8,612 nucleotides of DNA from UBA5734 sp964499985 (lineage in GTDB: Bacteria; Bacillota; Clostridia; Saccharofermentanales; UBA5734), in contig CAZCMX010000078.1 in NCBI GenBank assembly GCA_964499985.1, positions 1 through 8,612 of the forward strand, written 5' to 3'. This document shows positions 1 to 5,207 of this stretch, in pieces (position 1 is the stretch's first letter; every line of letters starts with the position of its first letter). The notes below the pieces were generated by a model. The model ran no database searches, had not been told where the DNA came from, and saw only the letters and a list, made by a program, of their open reading frames with translations. The translations under genes were made by a program, and so were the position numbers.

Positions 1-255
1 GATTTCGAGATCGGGCCAGGTTTCGGCGTGATTTTCGATGCTTTGGAGGAGCTTTTCGAGTGTTTTGCGATCGCTGCCGGCGACCGCAATGCCGAGGCCA
101 AGGCGACTGTACTGATCCTGGAAAGCAACTTCGGCAACAGAGACAGCAAAGCGGTGCTGCAGGTCAGCCTTGATGCGACTTGTGACGGAGCGTTTATCCT
201 TGAGGGAATGACAATTGTAAAGCATCAAGTCAAACTGCATGATGGCAACATGCAT
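1..255 (-). CDS. ylxP: YlxP-like DUF503 family protein, 3' part cut off by window edge
   Basis: Seen: an open minus-strand frame of 85 codons from an ATG at 255 to base 1. It starts MHVAIMQFDLMLYNCHSLKDKR and continues with HRFAVSVAEVAFQDQYSRLGLGIAVAG. The 'HSLKDKRSV' and 'FAVSVAEVxxQD' motifs are the hallmarks of the DUF503/YlxP family, small single-domain proteins of about 90-95 residues, so only a few C-terminal residues are missing. The start is supported by an AAGGGGG Shine-Dalgarno sequence 9 nt upstream (265-271). Known: ylxP is usually found in the nusA-infB-rbfA translation region of Bacillota and its molecular role is poorly defined. Here its downstream neighbours lie outside the window, and upstream is a non-coding stretch with a terminator, so it probably begins its own transcription unit. 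Family call is firm; function is not. Confidence 0.85.
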   Translation of the reverse strand, partial: MHVAIMQFDLMLYNCHSLKDKRSVTSRIKADLQHRFAVSVAEVAFQDQYSRLGLGIAVAGSDRKTLEKLLQSIENHAETWPDLEI

Positions 256-327
256 GGGTGGTTGCCCCCTTTCACCTGGAAACACCAACTGCAATGAGAC
301 CATTGTAACGCAGGACATCACACCTGA

Positions 328-357
328 CGATGCCAAATCTCCCCTTCAGATTTATCG
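328..357. repeat. Inverted repeat AAATCT/AGATTT upstream of ylxP
   Basis: Arms AAATCT (335-340) and AGATTT (348-353) are perfect inverted repeats around the 7-nt spacer CCCCTTC. Outside them CGAT (328-331) and ATCG (354-357) can also pair, with a 3-nt bulge. In RNA from the minus strand the loop would read GAAGGGG. It lies between the terminator-like hairpin and ylxP, so it could be an operator or a 5' leader hairpin. No regulator can be named. Confidence 0.45.
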
Positions 358-362
358 ATAAA
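351..362. repeat. Perfect 12-bp palindrome TTTATCGATAAA
   Basis: TTTATCGATAAA equals its own reverse complement. It overlaps the right arm of the 328-357 inverted repeat and the T-tract of the neighbouring terminator-like hairpin. A/T-rich palindromes of this size are typical of repressor half-site pairs, but none can be assigned here and chance cannot be excluded. Confidence 0.4.
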
Positions 363-388
363 CAACAAAAGGGACCGGGTCCCATTTT
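360..388 (-). terminator. Probable intrinsic terminator, minus strand (possibly bidirectional)
   Basis: Read on the minus strand: an A-tract, stem GGGAC, 3-nt loop CCG, stem GTCCC (371-383), then TTTTGTTGTTT (370-360). The A-tract (385-388) can pair with the first four T residues apart from one bulged base, lengthening the stem. This is the layout of a rho-independent terminator for leftward transcription, i.e. from the side of ilvB, whose stop codon is about 120 nt away if the assembly gap is truly small. On the plus strand the T-run is only TTTT, so rightward termination would be weaker. Confidence 0.6.
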
Positions 389-398
389 GGGCAAAACA

Positions 399-408
399 NN
401 NNNNNNNN
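399..408. other. Assembly gap (10 N)
   Basis: Ten undetermined bases. A round number of N usually marks a scaffold join or a low-quality stretch, so linkage, distance and orientation of the YlxP side relative to the ilvB side are not proven by this sequence. Confidence 0.95.
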
Positions 409-501
409 GGGCCAGGGCTTTGCCTGATCCGGAACGGCTTTGCGAGTGTGTGCGTAGAATGTGTGCGAAGCTGGGGCTGGGGACTGTTGCTGAATCTGGC
501 T
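409..501. other. Short non-coding stretch between ilvB stop and the gap
   Basis: These 93 nt downstream of ilvB have no ATG, GTG or TTG in the minus-strand direction, hence no start for an ilvN gene, and no hairpin followed by T residues. CGCACACA-like sequence occurs twice. I see no function in it. Confidence 0.6.
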
Positions 502-2223
502 TTAGTCCATGCCGGGCATGATCAGATCGTTGGGCATGCGGCCAGCGGGGATCATCGGGTAGACGTTTTCACCGGTATCGATGATGCAGTGGACGAGATA
601 GGGGCCTTCGGTCGAAACACATTTCTCGATTTCGCGGGTGAGACTGGCTTCGTCATTGGCAAATCCGCAAGGCAAGTTGTAGGCCTTGGCGATCATGTTG
701 AAATCGGGGGTGCCTTCCATGCCGGAATGGGAGAAGCGCTTGTTGAAGAACAGATCCTGCCATTGGCGGACCATGCCGAGGCTGCCATTGTCCATGATGA
801 AAATCTTGACCGGCAGCTGGAGATTGGCCAGGACGCCGAGTTCCTGGAAGGTCATCTGGAAACCACCGTCACCGACAAACAGGATGGTCGGGCGGGAGCG
901 GTCGGCAAAGGAGGCCCCGATGGCGGCAGGCAGGCCGAAGCCCATGGTGCCCAGGCCACCGGAGGTGATCCAGCTGCGCGGCGATTCGACCGGGAAATGC
1001 TGCGTGGCGAACATCTGGTGCTGGCCGACATCGGTGACCACGATCGGATTGGTGCCCTTATAAGCCTGGGCGACGCGGTGGATCAGATATTGCGGCAGCA
1101 GCGGGTAGGTCGGCACATACATCTGCTCGACCAGCTCATCATAGCGCTTCTTCTTGGCCATCAGGCTGTCGATCCAGTCGAGCCAGTCCTCGGAAAAGAC
1201 GCCGCAGGTGCGGTCGGCCGGGTAATTGGCCGCCATGGTGCGGAAAAAGTCGGCGGCATCATCCTCGATCCCGATGTCGACCCGGACATTCTTGCCGATT
1301 TCGGCATCATCGATGTCAACATGGATGATCACACGCTTCTTGTCCTGGTTGTAAAGGTCCGGGTCGCCGACGATCCGGTCGCTGAAGCGGCTGCCAACGG
1401 CCAGGAGCAGGTCGCAGGTGCCAAGGGCCGTATTGGCCTGGGGCGTGCCATGCATGCCGATATGGCCGAGGTATTTCGGATGGTCCGGCGCGACGGCGCC
1501 TTTGCCCATCAGGGTGGTGGCCACAGGGATGCCGAGGCAGCGGATGAATTCCATCATGTCCTTCACGCCGCCATTGGAGATGACACAGCCGCCGCCGGCC
1601 AGGAGCAGCGGTTTTTTCGCCTTCGCCAGCGCTGCGTAGACCTGGTCGGTCATACCCTGGGTACGGACCTTGGCCGGGCGGTGGCGGACATAGGTGCTGA
1701 TCGGGCGGCCTTCGGCTTCCGGATCGATGGTCATGGCCAGGAGATCCTTGGGCACATTGACCAGGACCGGACCGGGCCGGCCTTCGGTCGTCAGCTGCCA
1801 GGCCTCCTCAAGGATGGGCAGCAGGTCATTGGGGTCCATGACGAGATAATTGTATTTGGTGATCGGCTGCGTGATCCCGGTGATATCAGCCTCCTGGAAG
1901 GCATCGGTGCCGGTGGCCTTGCGGGCAACCGCCCCCGTGATCGCCAGGACCGGTACCGAGTCGAGCATGGCATCGGCCAGGCCGGTGACCAGATTGGTGG
2001 CACCGGGGCCGGAGGTGGCAATGACGACGCCGGGGATACCGGTGACCTTGGCAAAGCCTTCAGCCGCATGGATCGCGCCCTGTTCGTGGCGAACCTGGAC
2101 ATGCGGGAAGCCGGCATTATAGATGGCATCATAGAGCACGAGCACAGGGCCGCCCGGATAGCCGAACGCATGATGGACACCCTTGTCGAGCAGGAATTTG
2201 ACGATCAGATCTGCACCATTCAT
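502..2223 (-). CDS. ilvB: Acetolactate synthase (AHAS) catalytic large subunit
   Basis: Condenses two pyruvates to 2-acetolactate (valine, leucine) or pyruvate with 2-oxobutyrate to 2-aceto-2-hydroxybutyrate (isoleucine), using thiamine diphosphate, Mg2+ and FAD; cytoplasmic. The 573 residues match the usual full length. Seen: N-terminal PYR domain with RHEQGA and catalytic Glu47, SGPGATNLVTG (71-81) and GTDAFQE (105-111); central FAD-type domain; C-terminal PP domain with GDGG (451-454) and Asn479 as ThDP/Mg ligands, MVRQWQ with Trp488, and ending NVYPMIPAG. The ATG overlaps the ilvD stop (ATGA) and has AGGAGG 7 nt upstream (2231-2236), implying translational coupling. It is the last gene of the cluster before the gap, and no ilvN follows in the visible DNA. 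Odd: Pro26 and Ala100 stand at positions that are Ala122 and Pro197 in the Arabidopsis enzyme. A catabolic AlsS is less likely given the biosynthetic neighbours. Confidence 0.96.
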   Translation of the reverse strand: MNGADLIVKFLLDKGVHHAFGYPGGPVLVLYDAIYNAGFPHVQVRHEQGAIHAAEGFAKVTGIPGVVIATSGPGATNLVTGLADAMLDSVPVLAITGAVARKATGTDAFQEADITGITQPITKYNYLVMDPNDLLPILEEAWQLTTEGRPGPVLVNVPKDLLAMTIDPEAEGRPISTYVRHRPAKVRTQGMTDQVYAALAKAKKPLLLAGGGCVISNGGVKDMMEFIRCLGIPVATTLMGKGAVAPDHPKYLGHIGMHGTPQANTALGTCDLLLAVGSRFSDRIVGDPDLYNQDKKRVIIHVDIDDAEIGKNVRVDIGIEDDAADFFRTMAANYPADRTCGVFSEDWLDWIDSLMAKKKRYDELVEQMYVPTYPLLPQYLIHRVAQAYKGTNPIVVTDVGQHQMFATQHFPVESPRSWITSGGLGTMGFGLPAAIGASFADRSRPTILFVGDGGFQMTFQELGVLANLQLPVKIFIMDNGSLGMVRQWQDLFFNKRFSHSGMEGTPDFNMIAKAYNLPCGFANDEASLTREIEKCVSTEGPYLVHCIIDTGENVYPMIPAGRMPNDLIMPGMD

Positions 2224-3893
2224 GATTCATCCTCCTGGCCATTGCGGCGCAGGCGGGCGCCCGCGCTGCTGGCAATCACTTGCGACTGGTAGCGGTTGAG
2301 GACGCCGCGCAGGTTGCGGTCCGGTTGCGGGGCTGGCTGGCGCTGGGCCAGCTCAGCGGCATCGACCAGCAACTCGATCGTGCGGGCCGGGATATCGATC
2401 CGGATCCGGTCCCCTTCCTGAACATAGGCAATCAGGCCACCGACAGCCGCTTCCGGGCAGACATGGCCGATCGAGGCCCCACGCGAGGCGCCGGAGAACC
2501 GGCCATCCGTGATCAGGGCCACGCTATTGTCAAGGCCCATGCCGGCCAGGGCACTGGTCGGCGTCAGCATTTCGCGCATGCCGGGGCCGCCCTTGGGGCC
2601 TTCGAAGCGGACCACAATGACATCACCAGGTTTGATCTGGCCACCGAAAATCGCTTCGGATACTTCCTCTTCACTGTCAAAGACCCGGGCCGGGCCTTCG
2701 TGCTGCATCATCTCGGGCAAGACAGCGCCCTTCTTGACCACGCAGCCATTTTGGGCCAGATTACCCTTCAGGACAGCCAGGCCGCCATCCACTGAATAGG
2801 GATTGTCGATCCGGCGGATGATAATGCCATCGGCACCAAACGAGCCCGTCAGGCGGTCCGCAAGCGGTCCATTGACCGTCATGGCATCGAGCTCGATGTG
2901 GTTGCCCTTTTTAAGCTCGGTCATGACCGCGCGCAGGCCGCCCTTTTCGTTCAGGTCGGAAATATAGTGGTCACTGGCGGGATTGAGCTTGCACAGCTGC
3001 GGAGTCGCGCTGCTGATCTGGTTGATTTCCTCCAGGGTCAGGCTATAGCCGGCTTCGCGGGCAATCGCCAGCATATGCAGGACGGAATTGGTCGAGCCGC
3101 CGAGGGCCATGTCCATGCGCAGGGCATTGCGCAGGGCGGCCGGGGTCATGATGTCGAGCGCCGTCACGCCGGACTTGTAAAGCTCCATGATCTGTTCGCC
3201 CGTATTCTTGGCCAGACGGATCCGGTCGGAGAACACAGCCGGGATCGTGCCATTGCCAGGCAGGGCCAGACCCATCGCTTCAGTCAGGCAGGCCATCGTA
3301 TTGGCGGTATACATGCCAGAGCAGCTGCCGCAGGTCGGGCAGGCCGACATTTCCATCGCCGTCAGCTGGGCATCGGTCATCTTGCCCGCGGCATGGGCGC
3401 CAACGGCTTCGAAAACATTGCCAAGGCCGACCCGGTCATGGCTGACTTTACCGGGCAGCATCGGGCCGCCAGTGACAAAGATGCTCGGCACATCGAGCCG
3501 GGCAGCCGCCATCAGCATGCCAGGGATGACCTTGTCGCAGCTGGGAATGAAAACGACGGCATCAAACTGGTGGGCCATCATCATGATCTCAATGCTGTCG
3601 GCAATCACATCGCGGCTGATCAGGGAGTATTTCATGCCCGCATGATTCATCGCAATCCCGTCACAGACTGCGATGGCCGGGAATTCGAACGGGACGCCGC
3701 CGGCATTGCGGATCCCCGCTTTGACTGCCTCCGTCAGGGTCCGCAAATGGATATGTCCGGGGACGATTTCATTAAACGAATTGACCACACCGATAAACGG
3801 CTTTTTCATTTCATTTTCAGACAGGCCGAGGGCATAGAGCAGGGAACGGTGGGAAGCACGGCCGGGTCCTTTTTTGATCGCATCACTGCGCAT
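2220..3893 (-). CDS. ilvD: Dihydroxy-acid dehydratase
   Basis: Dehydrates 2,3-dihydroxy-isovalerate and 2,3-dihydroxy-3-methylvalerate to the 2-keto acids of valine and isoleucine; iron-sulfur enzyme, cytoplasmic. The 557 residues match the family. Seen: MRSDAIKKGPGRASHRSLLY at the N-terminus, VNSFNEIVPGHIHL (37-50), CDGIAM (77-82), PSCDK with Cys119 and Lys121, CPTCGSCSGM with Cys185/188/191, and DGRFSG near the C-terminus. The residue that is Cys in plant-type [2Fe-2S] enzymes (TPCN) is Gly46 here, as in the E. coli-type enzyme with an oxygen-sensitive [4Fe-4S] cluster; cluster type is inferred. Start: ATG at 3893 has AGAAGG 8 nt upstream. A GTG at 3902 would give three more residues but sits on top of that Shine-Dalgarno. 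It has its own strong promoter candidate 31 nt upstream and is coupled to ilvB by a 4-nt overlap. Confidence 0.96.
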   Translation of the reverse strand: MRSDAIKKGPGRASHRSLLYALGLSENEMKKPFIGVVNSFNEIVPGHIHLRTLTEAVKAGIRNAGGVPFEFPAIAVCDGIAMNHAGMKYSLISRDVIADSIEIMMMAHQFDAVVFIPSCDKVIPGMLMAAARLDVPSIFVTGGPMLPGKVSHDRVGLGNVFEAVGAHAAGKMTDAQLTAMEMSACPTCGSCSGMYTANTMACLTEAMGLALPGNGTIPAVFSDRIRLAKNTGEQIMELYKSGVTALDIMTPAALRNALRMDMALGGSTNSVLHMLAIAREAGYSLTLEEINQISSATPQLCKLNPASDHYISDLNEKGGLRAVMTELKKGNHIELDAMTVNGPLADRLTGSFGADGIIIRRIDNPYSVDGGLAVLKGNLAQNGCVVKKGAVLPEMMQHEGPARVFDSEEEVSEAIFGGQIKPGDVIVVRFEGPKGGPGMREMLTPTSALAGMGLDNSVALITDGRFSGASRGASIGHVCPEAAVGGLIAYVQEGDRIRIDIPARTIELLVDAAELAQRQPAPQPDRNLRGVLNRYQSQVIASSAGARLRRNGQEDES

Positions 3894-3901
3894 GGCATTC
3901 A

Positions 3902-3907
3902 CCTTCT
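3902..3907 (-). promoter_or_regulatory. Ribosome binding site of ilvD (decides the start)
   Basis: AGAAGG on the minus strand, 8 nt before the ATG at 3893. The same 8-nt spacing is seen for leuB and cimA. It overlaps the alternative GTG at 3902, which argues against that codon as start. Confidence 0.7.
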
Positions 3908-3923
3908 TTATTCAGATTGATTC

Positions 3924-3932
3924 ATTATAGCA
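3924..3932 (-). promoter_or_regulatory. Extended -10 promoter of ilvDB
   Basis: Minus strand reads TGCTATAAT: a consensus -10 hexamer (3924-3929) with a perfect TGn extension. No recognisable -35 lies 16-18 nt upstream (best CCAGAC), so this is an extended -10 promoter or one needing an activator. Predicted transcription start is about 3917, giving a leader of about 24 nt before the ilvD ATG. It lets ilvDB be expressed apart from cimA-leuB. Confidence 0.75.
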
Positions 3933-3933
3933 T

Positions 3934-3965
3934 AGCTGACCGGATGGTCTGGCACCCGGTCAGCT
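3934..3965. promoter_or_regulatory. Perfect 10-bp inverted repeat, candidate operator of ilvDB
   Basis: Arms AGCTGACCGG (3934-3943) and CCGGTCAGCT (3956-3965) are exact inverted repeats with a 12-bp spacer. The arm centres are 22 bp apart, about two helical turns. The repeat spans roughly -17 to -48 of the predicted ilvD promoter, one base upstream of the TGn element and across the place of the missing -35. No T-run follows on either strand, so it does not look like a terminator. A bound dimer or tetramer there could repress or activate. The regulator is unknown. Confidence 0.6.
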
Positions 3966-4068
3966 GTATGAGCAGACGATGGATTTGTGGCAAGGGGTCT
4001 GTTTCCAGGCCCGCCTTTGCCCGGATAGCTGGTCTGGCGGCGGGTCTGCGTCTGGCTCAGGCCGTCTG
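3947..4068. repeat. Cluster of six GTCTG motifs between leuB and ilvD
   Basis: GTCTG (plus strand; CAGAC in the direction of transcription) begins at 3947, 3997, 4032, 4044, 4050 and 4064; the last is inside the leuB 3' end. A longer pair is also present: CCGGATGGTCTGGC (3940-3953) recurs at 4021-4038 with AGCT inserted after CCGGAT. All copies lie upstream of the predicted ilvD start point, and the first falls in the spacer of the 3934-3965 inverted repeat. Could be binding sites or remnants of a local duplication. Confidence 0.45.
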
Positions 4069-5157
4069 GACAGCCTCGACCACCAGACGGGTCATTTCAC
4101 GGGTGCCGACCCGTTTTTCAGTCGAGCTGCTGCCGACATTCTGGACGATATCGCCCGTGCGGTAGCCGTCCGCCAGAACCTTGGCCACCGCAGCCTCTAC
4201 CGCGTCGGCTTCGGCAATCAGGCCGAGCGAAATCCTGAGCAGCATGGCGGCCGACAGGATCGTGGCCAGCGGATTGGCCTTGTCCTGGCCGGCGATATCC
4301 GGCGCCGAGCCGTGGACGGGCTCATACATGCCAGGGGTGCCCGGCTTGCCCAGCGAGGCCGAAGCCAGCATGCCGATCGAGCCGGTGATCATGGCAGCTT
4401 CGTCCGAGAGGATATCGCCAAACATATTGGTCGTCACAATGACGTCAAAGTCAGACGGGCGCTTGATCAGCTGCATGGTTGCATTGTCAACATAGAGATG
4501 GTCAAGGGTGACCTCCGGATATTCCCGGCTGACCCGGATCACGGTTTCACGCCAGAGGCGGGAGCTCTCGAGGACATTGGCCTTGTCGACACTGGTCAGG
4601 CGCTTATTGCGCAGCATGGCCTGTTCGAAGCCCACCCGGGCAATCCGCTCGACCTCCATGATGCTATAGGCCTCGGTGTCATAAGCCTCCGGACCATTCG
4701 GGCCTTCACGCCGGCCGCGGTCACCGAAATACATGCCGCCAGTCAGCTCGCGCACGATCATGACATCGATCCCGGCCGCGGCAGTTTCCGGATGGAGCGG
4801 GCAGGCCGCAGCCAGAGCCGGGTACAGGACGGCCGGGCGCAGGTTGGCATAGAGGCCGAGCTCGGCGCGCAGGCCTAAAAGAGCACGCTCCGGCCGTTTG
4901 TCGCCGGGCAGGGTGTCCCATTGCGGGCCGCCGACCGCACCCAAAAGCACGGCATCACTTTTCCTGGCTGCGGCAACGGTGGCAGCCGGCAAAGGCTCAC
5001 CTGTGGCATCGATGGCGATGCCGCCAGCGAGCAATTCCGTATAGGCAAATTCGTGACCAAAACGGGCTGCGATCGCATCGAGGACCTGGCGGGTGCCATT
5101 GACCACCTCTGGTCCGATGCCGTCGCCGGGAATGACTGCAAGATTGTATTTCGCCAT
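4057..5157 (-). CDS. leuB: 3-isopropylmalate dehydrogenase
   Basis: NAD+-dependent oxidative decarboxylation of 3-isopropylmalate in leucine synthesis. In the citramalate route the same type of enzyme converts 3-methylmalate to 2-oxobutyrate, which fits the cimA gene just upstream. The 366 residues are the normal length. Seen: PGDGIGPE (10-17), Arg97 and Arg107 in RAELGLYANLRP, Arg136 and Tyr143 in VRELTGGMYFG, Lys192 in VDKANVLESSR, Asp224, Asp248 and Asp252 (FGDILSDEA), and the NAD loop EPVHGSAPDIAG (279-290). The start is the ATG at 5157, preceded by AAGGAG 8 nt away. The frame stays open upstream to 5232, but that would overlap the cimA end and lacks the family's N-terminus. It follows cimA by 50 nt, and leuC/leuD are not adjacent, unlike in many leu operons. 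Confidence 0.95.
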   Translation of the reverse strand: MAKYNLAVIPGDGIGPEVVNGTRQVLDAIAARFGHEFAYTELLAGGIAIDATGEPLPAATVAAARKSDAVLLGAVGGPQWDTLPGDKRPERALLGLRAELGLYANLRPAVLYPALAAACPLHPETAAAGIDVMIVRELTGGMYFGDRGRREGPNGPEAYDTEAYSIMEVERIARVGFEQAMLRNKRLTSVDKANVLESSRLWRETVIRVSREYPEVTLDHLYVDNATMQLIKRPSDFDVIVTTNMFGDILSDEAAMITGSIGMLASASLGKPGTPGMYEPVHGSAPDIAGQDKANPLATILSAAMLLRISLGLIAEADAVEAAVAKVLADGYRTGDIVQNVGSSSTEKRVGTREMTRLVVEAVQTA

Positions 5158-5165
5158 ATCTATTA

Positions 5166-5171
5166 CTCCTT
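5166..5171 (-). promoter_or_regulatory. Ribosome binding site of leuB
   Basis: AAGGAG on the minus strand, 8 nt before the ATG at 5157. It selects this start over the upstream in-frame ATG at 5232. Confidence 0.8.
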
Positions 5172-5207
5172 GAATGTCTGGACTTTTGGATGCAAAAAAG
5201 TGGGGGC

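Larger units (their letters stand above)
256..398. other. Non-coding region upstream of the YlxP gene
   Basis: No coding sequence is supported in these 143 nt. They hold a terminator-like hairpin (360-388), a 12-bp palindrome (351-362) and a 6-bp inverted repeat (335-353). They must also contain the promoter of the minus-strand ylxP unit if the terminator works. The best -10-like match is TACAAT on the minus strand (302-307), but I found no convincing -35 or TG extension, so I do not annotate a promoter. Confidence 0.6.

Noticed and set aside
448..2292. Long open frame (614 codons) on the plus strand opposite ilvB
   Set aside because: It is the complement of a clearly recognised ilvB. Its translation is low-complexity, rich in D, G, A and H, with no recognisable domain, as expected from GC-rich codon bias.
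2898..3920. Plus-strand open frame of 340 codons opposite ilvD
   Set aside because: Antisense shadow of ilvD with no protein family signal and no fitting ribosome binding site.
4010..4044. CCCGCC/GGCGGG inverted repeat after leuB as a terminator
   Set aside because: The spacer is 23 nt and no T-run follows on either strand, so it does not look like an intrinsic terminator. Read-through from leuB to ilvD remains possible.
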